Positions 33,284-41,641 of a DNA stretch of 64,000 bases are shown here, piece by piece. Both the position numbers and the translations under genes were made by a program. The stretch's first letter is position 1; every line of letters starts with the position of its first letter. The stretch is from the NCBI GenBank assembly GCA_016841665.1, contig JAENYT010000005.1, positions 1 through 64,000 on the forward strand, in the 5' to 3' direction. The notes below the pieces were generated by a model. It ran no database searches, was not told the origin of the DNA, and was given only the letters and a program-made list of their open reading frames with translations. This stretch comes from Methanobacteriota archaeon (GTDB lineage: Archaea > Halobacteriota > Methanomicrobia > Methanomicrobiales > Methanomicrobiaceae).

Positions 33284-34399
33284 TCAATCGGGCGAAAAAA
33301 ACGTCCTCACCGCGGATATAATCCGATGCATTTCATCGCCGTTGAGGTCAGGAAACAACGGAATATCCACAATTTCCTTCCAGATATTCTCCGCAACCGG
33401 GACATCGCCGGAGAGTGCGGCATAGATGGGATGATGATGAACCGGCATGAAATGGACACCTGTTGCAATGCCGTGCCGGCTCATATGCGAAATGAATTCA
33501 TCTCTTTCTTTCATTTTCATCGTGTAAAGCCAATATACGTGGTTTGCCCACGGTTTTTCGACGGGAAGGGAAATGGGTTGAAGGGGAGAAAGCACATGGC
33601 CATAATTCCGGGCAATGTTTCTTCGTGCTTCATTCATCGTGTCCAGTTTCTGCAGCTGCACCAGCCCTATCGACGCCTGGATATCATTCATATGGTACTT
33701 GTATCCGACCTCGTCGACTTCATAATACCATGAATACCGTTCCGGATTTGCGTTCCGTTTCCACGTATCCAGATTGATGCCGACCCACCGCAGCCGCTGA
33801 AGCCTCTCCACGATCTCTCCATGGGAGGTGGTGATCATCCCTCCATCGCCGGTGGTCATATTCTTGGTCGCCTGGAAGCTGAAACATCCGGCATCACCGA
33901 GAGATCCGACCTTTTGCCCTTTGTACTCCGCCCCGGCCGCGTTGGCGGCATCCTCGATTACGACCAGGTTGTGGTCCCCGGCAAGCTCGAGAATCGGGTC
34001 CATATCACAGGGATGCCCGCCCAGATGCACAGGGATTATCGCCCGGGTTTTTTCTGTGATTTTTTCCTGGAGGTCATCGATATCCATGCAAAGCGTATCT
34101 CTGGAGACATCGACGAGCACCGGTGTTACATGGTTGTAGACCGCTGCGTGTGCGGTGGATACAAACGTAATTGCAGGGATGAGGATTTCGCCGGAATTGA
34201 TATGGAAGGCCTTCAGAGAAAGGTCCAGTGCCGCGGTGGCCGAATTGACACCGATTGCATGCGGCGTTCCGATATAGTCGGCAAACCGGTGTTCAAATTC
34301 TTTTGTCTTCGGGCCAAGCCCGATCCATCCGGATGCGAAGGTTTCCCTGATTGCGGCTATCTCCTCTTCTCCCAGAGAAGGCTTGAAAACAGGAATCAT
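33284..34399 (-). CDS. DegT/DnrJ/EryC1 family PLP aminotransferase
   Basis: The 371-residue protein has the sugar-aminotransferase pattern: VNSATAALDLSLKA, IPAITFVSTAHAAVY, VIEDAANAAGAEYKG and the PLP-binding Lys179 in SFQATKNMTTGDGGM, plus YHMNDIQASIGLVQL. Such enzymes transfer an amino group from Glu to a keto-sugar nucleotide at C3 or C4. It lies just downstream of an SDR enzyme gene with a 9-base gap, and near RmlB and the RfbH-like dehydrase, so a dTDP-4-keto (or 3-keto) deoxysugar is the likely substrate. Confidence 0.9.
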   Translation of the reverse strand: MIPVFKPSLGEEEIAAIRETFASGWIGLGPKTKEFEHRFADYIGTPHAIGVNSATAALDLSLKAFHINSGEILIPAITFVSTAHAAVYNHVTPVLVDVSRDTLCMDIDDLQEKITEKTRAIIPVHLGGHPCDMDPILELAGDHNLVVIEDAANAAGAEYKGQKVGSLGDAGCFSFQATKNMTTGDGGMITTSHGEIVERLQRLRWVGINLDTWKRNANPERYSWYYEVDEVGYKYHMNDIQASIGLVQLQKLDTMNEARRNIARNYGHVLSPLQPISLPVEKPWANHVYWLYTMKMKERDEFISHMSRHGIATGVHFMPVHHHPIYAALSGDVPVAENIWKEIVDIPLFPDLNGDEMHRIISAVRTFFSPD

Positions 34400-34408
34400 A
34401 CCACTGCG

Positions 34409-35407
34409 TTAAATATACTCCATCAACCTGTTTTGATAAAATGCAACCGTTTTTTCCAATCCTTCCTTCAGGGTAATCGTCGGATGCCATCCCAGGTATT
34501 CGGTGATCTTGTCGTTTGCGACATAGTACTTCTGCACATCTATCTTCTCACGCCCTTCGGGATATGGTGTATGCTGCAGTGACCCTTTTCCCACGGCGCT
34601 GATAACCTGGTTGGCCATATCAATAAATTTGACCGGTTCTCCACTGCCGATCACAAAATACTCCCCGATGGACTTCGGAGTCTGTGCAGAAAGAAGAAAC
34701 GCATCACATACATCGTCGACATAGCAATATTCGCGGATCTGCTGGCCGTCTCCATAGATCATGATCGGTTCATCCAGCATTGCACGCCTGATGAAATAGT
34801 TCAACACCCCGTATTGTCCGTGCTTCATCTGGTGCCTCGGCCCGTAGGTATTCCCTACGCGAATAATCGACGTGGGCATCCCATAGACATGGGTATACAT
34901 CAGGTGATATTTCTCTGCCGCCAGTTTGTTGATGCTGTAGATATCGGAGGGGTTGTCCGGGTGGTGCTCGTCGACGGGCAGATACTGCGCGTCGCCCGAT
35001 TCACTCCGCGTACCTGCAAAGAGGATCACCGCATCGTCATTCAACCGCCTGCAGGCCTCAAGGACGTTCATATTTCCCCGGCAATTAATATCGATATCCA
35101 TAAATGGCCGTTCCATGGACAGGCTGTGGCTCACCTGCGCAGCAAAATTGAAAATATAGTCTTTATCCGTCACCTGTGTCTTTACCGCTTCAAAATCTCG
35201 GGTATCCGCAACAATGACCTCGACATCACGCTCGATTTCTTTGATGTTCGCATAGTTCCACCCGTAGGGATCAAGGCAGGCATCGAATATGACAACATGT
35301 GCACCCAACGCTACCAGCCGGTGGGCAAGGTTGCTGCCGATAAAACCGAGCCCGCCGATGATGAGAACATTCGCATCTTCCATTCCTGTACTCGTGTGTG
35401 TGTTCAT
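34409..35407 (-). CDS. NAD-dependent nucleotide-sugar epimerase/dehydratase (extended SDR)
   Basis: The 332-residue protein has the NAD-binding LIIGGLGFIGSNLAHRLV and the active-site YSINK (Tyr and Lys of YxxxK), but no clear 4,6-dehydratase TDE motif. The catalytic Ser/Thr region reads FAGTRSESG, and the C-terminus has YGDGQQIREYCYVDDVCDAF. This is the pattern of epimerases or reductases such as GalE-, RfbJ- or abequose/tyvelose-type SDRs. It probably modifies the keto-deoxysugar made by RmlB and the RfbH-like dehydrase; exact stereochemistry cannot be stated. Confidence 0.85.
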   Translation of the reverse strand: MNTHTSTGMEDANVLIIGGLGFIGSNLAHRLVALGAHVVIFDACLDPYGWNYANIKEIERDVEVIVADTRDFEAVKTQVTDKDYIFNFAAQVSHSLSMERPFMDIDINCRGNMNVLEACRRLNDDAVILFAGTRSESGDAQYLPVDEHHPDNPSDIYSINKLAAEKYHLMYTHVYGMPTSIIRVGNTYGPRHQMKHGQYGVLNYFIRRAMLDEPIMIYGDGQQIREYCYVDDVCDAFLLSAQTPKSIGEYFVIGSGEPVKFIDMANQVISAVGKGSLQHTPYPEGREKIDVQKYYVANDKITEYLGWHPTITLKEGLEKTVAFYQNRLMEYI

Positions 35408-35422
35408 CCTGCTCGCGGCTCC

Positions 35423-36775
35423 TCAGGTGGCTTTGTGCATGAATGCACTGACCGTATCCATAATGTAGGTGAGATGGTCTTCTGTGAGCCCCGGATATAC
35501 ACCAATAAAAAAGGTATTTTTCATAATTCTGTCGCTATTCTCGAGCTCGCCGACAACCCTGCAGTGTACGTGTTTATATGCGGGCTGACGAATGATGTTG
35601 CCAGCGAAGAGTAGCCTTGTCTCAATGTTATGCTGTTCAAGCCACATCACAATATCCTTTCTTGTAAACGGAGCATTGTCTTTGACGGTCAGCGCAAAAG
35701 AGAACCAGGCGGGATCCGATCCGGGCAATGCCTCAGGTAGCATGAAATAATCAGAATAGCCTTCAAAGAAGTCTAACAGCTGTGCAAAATTGTTCTTTCT
35801 TGCTGCGATAAAACCAGGAAGTTTTTTGAGTTGTTCAAGTCCCATCGCTGCCTGAAACTCGACTGGCTTCAAATTGTATCCGACATTCAGGTATACATAT
35901 CGCTTGTCATAATCATCGGGCAATGTGTCGGTTTCAAACTGGAATCGCAATGGGCATTGGTAATCCGGGTTGAGGGAAACCTTGCATACGGGACAGACGC
36001 ATGCCCTGCCCCAATCACGTATGGACCTGAGGATCGGTTCGATCTCCGGATCGCCGGTGACCACCGCACCCCCCTCTCCGAGCGTCATCTGGTGCGCGAC
36101 ATAAAATGAAAATGTCCCGACATCGCCGAAGGTACCCAGATACTTTCCCTGATATTTTGAGCCCAGTGCATCACAACTGTCTTCAACGACCACGAGGTCA
36201 TGTTCCTCCGCGAAATCCATTATCGCATCCATTTCGTTCGGATTTCCAAGCGTGTGCGGGATCATGATACCCCGGGTGCGGGGTGAAACCGCCTTTTCCA
36301 GATCGTCTGCGTTGAGGTTGTAGGTATGGGCATTCACATCCAGCAACACAGGGGTGAGCCCGTTCTGAATCAATGGATTGAACGTCGTGGGGAACGTGAC
36401 CGCAGGTGAGATGACCTCATCTCCCCTGCTCAGTTGTCCCTGAAATTGATCGGACATGAGTGCGGACACGGCGATCAAATTCGCAGATGAACCCGAATTC
36501 ACAAGGATTGATTCGTGTGCACCCAGAAACCTTGAAAATTGATTCTCAAATCGGCGGCAGAATTTTCCCACACCAAACCAGCCGTCCAGAATTGCATTGA
36601 GCATCGCGATGATCTCTTTCTCGTCGTACTCGGCTCCGGCATACTGGACTTTCGTTCTTCCTTCCGTAAAGTTCTCTTTCGTATCCCGGTAATACTTCCA
36701 GTACTCCCTGATATCATCCCAAATTTTTTGTTTTAATACCTCGTCGGCTGAAAGATGAACGGTTCCATTCTCCAT
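35423..36775 (-). CDS. rfbH: RfbH/E1-type PLP, [2Fe-2S] sugar 3-dehydrase
   Basis: The 450-residue DegT-fold protein has His228 where aminotransferases have the PLP Lys (SFYVAHQMTLGEGGAVVT), the hallmark of the E1/RfbH 3-dehydrases. Cys201, Cys259, Cys261 and Cys274 (with an extra Cys264) fit the C-X57-C-X-C iron-sulphur motif of this group. These enzymes remove the C3 hydroxyl of a 4-keto-6-deoxyhexose nucleotide on the way to 3,6-dideoxyhexoses, using a reductase partner. Classic RfbH acts on CDP-sugars, yet the adjacent genes are of the dTDP type (RmlA, RmlB), recalling TDP-specific SpnQ. No reductase partner is encoded nearby. Confidence 0.9.
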   Translation of the reverse strand: MENGTVHLSADEVLKQKIWDDIREYWKYYRDTKENFTEGRTKVQYAGAEYDEKEIIAMLNAILDGWFGVGKFCRRFENQFSRFLGAHESILVNSGSSANLIAVSALMSDQFQGQLSRGDEVISPAVTFPTTFNPLIQNGLTPVLLDVNAHTYNLNADDLEKAVSPRTRGIMIPHTLGNPNEMDAIMDFAEEHDLVVVEDSCDALGSKYQGKYLGTFGDVGTFSFYVAHQMTLGEGGAVVTGDPEIEPILRSIRDWGRACVCPVCKVSLNPDYQCPLRFQFETDTLPDDYDKRYVYLNVGYNLKPVEFQAAMGLEQLKKLPGFIAARKNNFAQLLDFFEGYSDYFMLPEALPGSDPAWFSFALTVKDNAPFTRKDIVMWLEQHNIETRLLFAGNIIRQPAYKHVHCRVVGELENSDRIMKNTFFIGVYPGLTEDHLTYIMDTVSAFMHKAT

Positions 36776-36870
36776 AGAGGTTCACATACAAAACGAAGTA
36801 TTAAATAATTATCTGAATATAAAACCGATATCTCATTTTCTGGTTTAATCAGCCATAGTTCTTTGATACA

Positions 36871-37824
36871 TTAATGTGGATTGGTCAGCGGCTTCCACCA
36901 CCACTCGTTCCGGACATACCACGAAATGGTCTCGTCGAGCGCCTCTTCAAATTTATACTGCGGTTTCCATCCAAGCAAGTTCATTTCCCTGGCCGATAAC
37001 GAGTACCGGAAATCATGACCGGGGCGGTCCCCGACAAAGGTGATCAAATCCTCCGGTTTCTTCAGGAATTTGAGGATCATTTTGGCGATCTCGAGATTCG
37101 TTTTTTCGTATCCTGACCCGATAGTGTAGATGTTCCCGCAGGATCCCCCGGTCACCACGCGGTCGATTGCGCTGCAGTGGTCCCTGACATAAATCCAGTC
37201 CCGAATATTTGTTCCATCCCCATATATCGGCAGGGGTTGATTTTTCAACGCCTTGAGGATCAGGACCGGAATCAATTTTTCCGGGTACTGATACGGCCCG
37301 AAATTGTTCGAACACCTCGTGATGAGCACCGGCAGTCCATAGGTTTTGTAATACGCCAGCGCAATGAGATCCGCCCCGGCCTTGCTCGCGGAATAAGGAG
37401 ACGAGGGATTCAACGGGTCGTTCGCGGTAAATGAGCCCTTATCAATACTCCCGTATACCTCATCCGTACTCACCTGAAGGAACCTATCGACATCGATCGT
37501 TCGGGCATATTCAAGGAGCGTGTGTGTGCCAAGAATATCGGTCTTGATAAACAGCCCCGGATCATTGATCGAGCGATCAACGTGGGATTCTGCAGCAAAA
37601 TTAATAATTACATCGCATTTTCCGGTTTTCTCGACATCCTCCCGTTTGCAGATATCCCCTTTCACAAATTCAATACGAGGGGCAATGTCCTCCAGATTTT
37701 CCATTCTCCCTGCGTAGGTCAGCTTGTCAAGGACAACGAACTCGTCATCCAGATACTGGTCCAGCATGAAACGGACAAAGTTGCTCCCGATAAAACCTGC
37801 AGCACCTGTAATGAGAAATCGCAT
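36871..37824 (-). CDS. rmlB: dTDP-glucose 4,6-dehydratase
   Basis: From ATG 37824 (GGGGGAG five bases upstream) the product has 317 residues. It shows FLITGAAGFIGSNFVRFML, the substrate-specific FAAESHVDRSI, the catalytic STDEVYGS (Asp and Glu), YSASKAGAD (Tyr and Lys), and NNFGPYQYPEKLIP. It removes water from dTDP-glucose to give dTDP-4-keto-6-deoxyglucose using bound NAD+. An in-frame GTG six bases upstream is possible but less likely. Neighbouring rmlA supplies its substrate. Confidence 0.93.
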   Translation of the reverse strand: MRFLITGAAGFIGSNFVRFMLDQYLDDEFVVLDKLTYAGRMENLEDIAPRIEFVKGDICKREDVEKTGKCDVIINFAAESHVDRSINDPGLFIKTDILGTHTLLEYARTIDVDRFLQVSTDEVYGSIDKGSFTANDPLNPSSPYSASKAGADLIALAYYKTYGLPVLITRCSNNFGPYQYPEKLIPVLILKALKNQPLPIYGDGTNIRDWIYVRDHCSAIDRVVTGGSCGNIYTIGSGYEKTNLEIAKMILKFLKKPEDLITFVGDRPGHDFRYSLSAREMNLLGWKPQYKFEEALDETISWYVRNEWWWKPLTNPH

Positions 37825-37940
37825 ACTCACTCCCCCTGAGAGATATTATTTTTCCACTACTATATTAATTACATTAAGAAACTTATTGTATGACCGGATA
37901 GGCCCTCAGTTGCCCAATAATTGCATCTGAAGCGCACCGT

Positions 37941-39002
37941 TCAGAGTTCGATCTCCGAATTGTCCCCGATGACCAATTTCTTCCCTTTGGGCAAGGAACC
38001 GTTTCTCGATATTTTCACGTCTTTGCCGATCAAACTCTCGATAATCTTTCCTCCATGGGCAATATTCGAACCGTCCAGAACAATTGAATTCTCAATCTCG
38101 GTGTGAATGATCTGGCAATTATTCCCGATGCTCGTGAATGGACCGACATATGCATTGGATATGCTGCAATTGTTTCCAATGATTGCCGGGCCCGCAATCG
38201 TTGAATTTTCCCCAATTACTGTATTGTCCCCTACCACGATCCTGCCGCTTACCCTGCTGTTTTCGATGCTCCCCTTATTCTCAGAAAAAATGCCGTCCAA
38301 TATCAGGCGATTCGCCTCCAGGAGATCTTCAGGCTTGCCGGTGTCTTTCCACCAGCCTTCGACCAGATCATACCGTACCGAATATCCTTTCTCAATGAGC
38401 CAGTGAAGCGCATCGGTGATTTCAAATTCGCCCCGCCAGGAGGGTTTGATATTATCGATTGCCTCAAAAATCGAGGGTGTCAGTCCGTAAATCCCCACGA
38501 TGGAGAGGTTGCTTGGAGGGCGTTTTGGTTTTTCAAGCAGTTGTAATATGACCTTTTTTTGCTCGTCCACCAGGGCGACCCCATATTGTTCCGGATTTTC
38601 CACCCTGGTCAGGAGCAGGCTTGCCTCAACCTTGGCATCCACAAAATCCTTTACAAAACCATTAATTCCGCCTTTCAGGAGATTGTCCCCAAGATACATG
38701 ATGAATTTGTCATCGCTGAGAAAAGGCTCCGAAATTTTCACCGCATGGGCCAGACCACGCGGGGCGTCCTGATAGAAAAATTCGATATTGGCATCCCATT
38801 TCGCAGAACGTACGGTATTCATAACCTGCTCTTTGTTCGGGCCGACAACAATGGCAATGTCCTCTATGCCCGCATTGATCAGATCTTCAATACAATAAAA
38901 TAAAATCGGCTTGTTGGCAACAGGGATGAGTTGCTTTTGTTGCGAATAGGTGATAGGCCGCAGCCGTACTCCATGCCCCCCTGACAGGATCAATCCTTTC
39001 AT
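37941..39002 (-). CDS. rmlA: Glucose-1-phosphate thymidylyltransferase, long archaeal form
   Basis: The 353-residue protein has the nucleotidyltransferase signature MKGLILSGGHGVRLRPITYSQ (with KQLIPVANKPI), metal-binding MYLGDNLL, and VEGWWKDTGKPEDLLEANRL. A C-terminal left-handed beta-helix of hexapeptide repeats (IVVGDNTVIGENSTIAGPAIIGNNC) covers about residues 245-350, as in the long RmlA-type enzymes of archaea and actinobacteria. It makes dTDP-glucose from dTTP and glucose-1-phosphate. It is the first gene of the minus-strand glycan cluster. Confidence 0.9.
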   Translation of the reverse strand: MKGLILSGGHGVRLRPITYSQQKQLIPVANKPILFYCIEDLINAGIEDIAIVVGPNKEQVMNTVRSAKWDANIEFFYQDAPRGLAHAVKISEPFLSDDKFIMYLGDNLLKGGINGFVKDFVDAKVEASLLLTRVENPEQYGVALVDEQKKVILQLLEKPKRPPSNLSIVGIYGLTPSIFEAIDNIKPSWRGEFEITDALHWLIEKGYSVRYDLVEGWWKDTGKPEDLLEANRLILDGIFSENKGSIENSRVSGRIVVGDNTVIGENSTIAGPAIIGNNCSISNAYVGPFTSIGNNCQIIHTEIENSIVLDGSNIAHGGKIIESLIGKDVKISRNGSLPKGKKLVIGDNSEIEL

Positions 39003-39416
39003 AATCCAACCAGATTTTTATTGCAATATTATTATAAAATCATTTACCTGTTCGCCGGGCCATCGAAACGCACCCCGCATGCAGCGAATAAAACGATATG
39101 CTTACAAAAGCCATCCCTGACAGCCCGGGGCGGAAAAACGCAGGGGATCCGAAAGGGGGGTGGGGTGCGGTATCGCCCACCACGCCGTAGCATATCGCAT
39201 AATATGGTGTATAGTGCATCGCATGTCTCTGCATAGCGTTGTGCCGGCGTATCGGATCCGCTCGCAATCCCTCCTTGCTGTTTGAAAAACCTCTCTGGCC
39301 GTGATGCTATAACGAAGAGCGTTTGCCGCCGAACAGGAGATGATAGATACATTCGAAAAACGATATAAATTGCCAAATATTTATCAGGCCCTGTTCTAAT
39401 AAGGGGGTGATTTTTC
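39003..39416. other. Divergent intergenic region between rmlA and a radical SAM gene
   Basis: About 410 bases. Next to rmlA a TATA-like ATTTTATAAT lies at 39031-39040 (minus). Next to the radical SAM gene AATATTTATC lies at about 39376-39385 (plus), followed by AAGGGGGTG before the GTG start. The GC-rich centre (39050-39300) has many overlapping frames with no family resemblance; I see no gene in it. Confidence 0.5.
39031..39040 (-). promoter_or_regulatory. TATA box of rmlA and the glycan cluster
   Basis: ATTTTATAAT on the minus strand is centred about 33 bases before ATG 39002. A short GGTTGGATT leader precedes the start. Confidence 0.5.
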
Positions 39417-40508
39417 GTGATACCACAGAAAGAATCCCCGGTTGAGTGGACGTGCCGAAAAGCCGGCACCTGCGATATCTATTACAATCACAGGACAGGA
39501 AAATTCAGCCAGTCCCGTCCATTGAGCGAAAGTACCGGAGATATTATCGAAGTCCCGCATAGTCCGGCCGCACCGCTCAGGGTATATCTGGATCCCACCT
39601 ATCGCTGCAACCTGTCATGCCGGCATTGCATGACAAATTCATCTGCCTCTCATCACACCCCCGATCAGCTACCCGAAGAGAGGGTCTTATCAATTCTTGC
39701 GGAATTGGCGGATATTGGCGTGCTCGAAGTGGCAATAACTGGTGGCGAACCCCTCTGCTACCCCCAGATCGTCCCGCTGGTAAACCATGCAGCACAATTG
39801 GGGCTGAATTGCACCATTACTACCAACGGTGTACTCATCAATGAGCACATCGCAGCACAACTGAAACGAGCAGGAATATTTGAAATGAAGGTCAGCTTCG
39901 AGGGTGGGCGAGCACAAAACGATTCAATCCGGGGAGTCGGTATATATGACCGGGCTTTAGGGGGATTGCGATGTCTCAAAGACCAGGGGATCAATGCATC
40001 GGTCCGCCTCACGTTGCATCGGGGAAGCGAAATCGGCCTTGAAGGGCTCTTTTCCGATCTGGCCGAGGTGAACGTGACCAAGGTGAAAGCTGCGGTGGTA
40101 AAACCGGTTGGCCGAGCCGCCCTCCCGGAAAATGGCAATCTTCTCGGTTTTGAGGCATCACAAAAAACAGTGGACCGGATCAGGGATATGGGCCTGCACC
40201 ATGGTATCACAATACATTTCTCCTCAGATGATTTTCCGTTCCCGCCCGAAGCAATCAATGACGATAAGCTTCGCAGTCAAGAACGGTGCAATTGCGGGGC
40301 AGGGTTTGAGACGGCATACATATCGCCTTCCGGGGATGTTATGCCCTGCTCGTCGATTCCGGATGTAATATTGGGAAATATCGCTGAAACGCATTTTTTT
40401 GCCATCTGGAACGGGGAACGAACCCGGCAATACCAGCAGGCTGCAGAGCGGTGCACTATGCAGAGACTGTGCTGTTGCCAGGACATTCGAGGAGGCCTAA
40501 ATCAGTAA
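39417..40508 (+). CDS. Radical SAM/SPASM domain protein
   Basis: The 363-residue product starts at GTG 39417, preceded by AAGGGGGTG. The CxxxCxxC cluster motif is at Cys64, Cys68 and Cys71 (CNLSCRHC). ITGGEPLCYPQIVPL and TTNGVLI complete the core. A C-terminal SPASM-like region carries CNCGAGFETAYISPSGDVMPC, LGNI and CTMQRLCCCQD, which would hold auxiliary iron-sulphur clusters. SPASM enzymes often modify peptides, but related ones act on heme or other substrates. No small precursor peptide is recognisable nearby, so the substrate is unknown. Confidence 0.88.
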   Translation: MIPQKESPVEWTCRKAGTCDIYYNHRTGKFSQSRPLSESTGDIIEVPHSPAAPLRVYLDPTYRCNLSCRHCMTNSSASHHTPDQLPEERVLSILAELADIGVLEVAITGGEPLCYPQIVPLVNHAAQLGLNCTITTNGVLINEHIAAQLKRAGIFEMKVSFEGGRAQNDSIRGVGIYDRALGGLRCLKDQGINASVRLTLHRGSEIGLEGLFSDLAEVNVTKVKAAVVKPVGRAALPENGNLLGFEASQKTVDRIRDMGLHHGITIHFSSDDFPFPPEAINDDKLRSQERCNCGAGFETAYISPSGDVMPCSSIPDVILGNIAETHFFAIWNGERTRQYQQAAERCTMQRLCCCQDIRGGLNQ

Positions 40509-40654
40509 TTTCCCTGGCTGGATGCGAGTTTGATTCCAGGACCCGTGGAAAGAGGGCCATGTGGGAGTGATGGTCCAATCGGATCCCGTTTCTTTCAGCA
40601 TCCCGGGACATATAGCATCATACAGTTTACCACAAGGAGAATCCGGGATGGACA

Positions 40655-41581
40655 TCAGGATTTATCATCCCCATTCCCGTTCGAAAGCGGGAAAAAACGC
40701 CGGTATACCTCTCTTCGCTCGTCGAGATCGGTATGCAGGTAGATCTCGGTGGTCTTGATGGAACTGTGGCCAAGGTTCTCCTGAACAACACGCAGGTTTC
40801 TCGAGCGTTTATACAATTCGGAGGCGTAGCTGTGGCGGATTTTATGCGGGGTGATGCCCTCGGGGGCGTAACATTTGAAGATATGCTGGACGGTGCGGGG
40901 CGAGATGGCGTTGCCCAGCTGGCCCTCGAACAGCGGCCCGGAGATTCTCTCGCCGATAAACGCCTCGATTTCCTCGAGGGTGTCCTCGTCGATGAATACA
41001 ATCCGAATTTTACCGCCTTTTCCCCGGATACGGATGGTATGCTCCTCGAAATCGATGTCATCGATCCTGATGCCGCACAGCTCGGACACCCGCACTCCGG
41101 TGGCATAAATCGTCCGAAAAATGAGCCGATCACGGGGATTCTCGATAGAATCGATGAGTTTTACGACCTGACTGTGCTTCAGGCAGCGTATCTCCGTCTC
41201 CTTGACCCGGGGACGGTCCACGCTGACCATGGGGTTGAGATCGACGACGCCCTGGGTGGCGAGATACCGGTAAAAAGAGCTCAGCGTCGAGATTACTCTG
41301 TGCAGCGTGGCTGGTTTGTACTCCCGCATCGAGATCAAAAAGGAGAGAAAGTCGTTGATCATTACGGGAGTGGCGTCCACCTCCGTGTCCAGGCGGGCCC
41401 GGTCGAGGTCCTTCCAGTAAAATACCAGCTTTGTGGGGTCGATATGCCGCCTGAGCCACATATAGTAGGCGAATTTCTTAATCACCCGCTCGTAGCTCTG
41501 GATGGTACGGGGCGAATAATTTCTCATTCTCAGGTGGTGGCTGAACCGGGAGACCCACTCGGAGAAATAATCGCCCTCCAT
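40655..41581 (-). CDS. xerA: Archaeal tyrosine recombinase XerA
   Basis: From ATG 41581 the product has 308 residues, the normal XerA length. A core-binding domain (about 1-115) precedes the catalytic domain with Arg164 (ATGVRVSEL), Lys188 (RIRGKGGK), His246 and Arg249 (HKIRH), His272 (NLGHSS) and Tyr281 (TTEIYLHTD). XerA resolves chromosome dimers at dif. The start was chosen because a TATA-like TTTATT lies 25 bases upstream, implying leaderless translation; longer starts add non-conserved sequence. A near-perfect inverted repeat with dif-like geometry sits immediately upstream. Confidence 0.92.
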   Translation of the reverse strand: MEGDYFSEWVSRFSHHLRMRNYSPRTIQSYERVIKKFAYYMWLRRHIDPTKLVFYWKDLDRARLDTEVDATPVMINDFLSFLISMREYKPATLHRVISTLSSFYRYLATQGVVDLNPMVSVDRPRVKETEIRCLKHSQVVKLIDSIENPRDRLIFRTIYATGVRVSELCGIRIDDIDFEEHTIRIRGKGGKIRIVFIDEDTLEEIEAFIGERISGPLFEGQLGNAISPRTVQHIFKCYAPEGITPHKIRHSYASELYKRSRNLRVVQENLGHSSIKTTEIYLHTDLDERREVYRRFFPLSNGNGDDKS

Positions 41582-41602
41582 GCTTAGATCTTTCATAGCT
41601 CC

Positions 41603-41612
41603 ACATAATAAA
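41603..41612 (-). promoter_or_regulatory. TATA box of xerA
   Basis: CTTTATTATG on the minus strand ends about 22 bases before ATG 41581. It lies between the gene and the inverted repeat at 41616-41641. Confidence 0.45.
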
Positions 41613-41615
41613 GTT

Positions 41616-41641
41616 TTGCGCAGAATGCCCATTCTGCGCAA
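41616..41641. promoter_or_regulatory. Inverted repeat upstream of xerA (dif-like candidate or operator)
   Basis: TTGCGCAGAATG and CATTCTGCGCAA form a perfect 12-bp inverted repeat around two bases. It can also be read as 11-bp arms with a 6-base centre (TGCCCA), the geometry of Xer dif sites. It abuts the xerA promoter, so it could be the recombination site, an autoregulatory operator, or both. Confidence 0.45.

Noticed and set aside
39044-39469. Minus-strand frame of 141 codons before the SPASM gene
   Set aside because: It crosses the promoter and start of the radical SAM gene and has no family or binding site.
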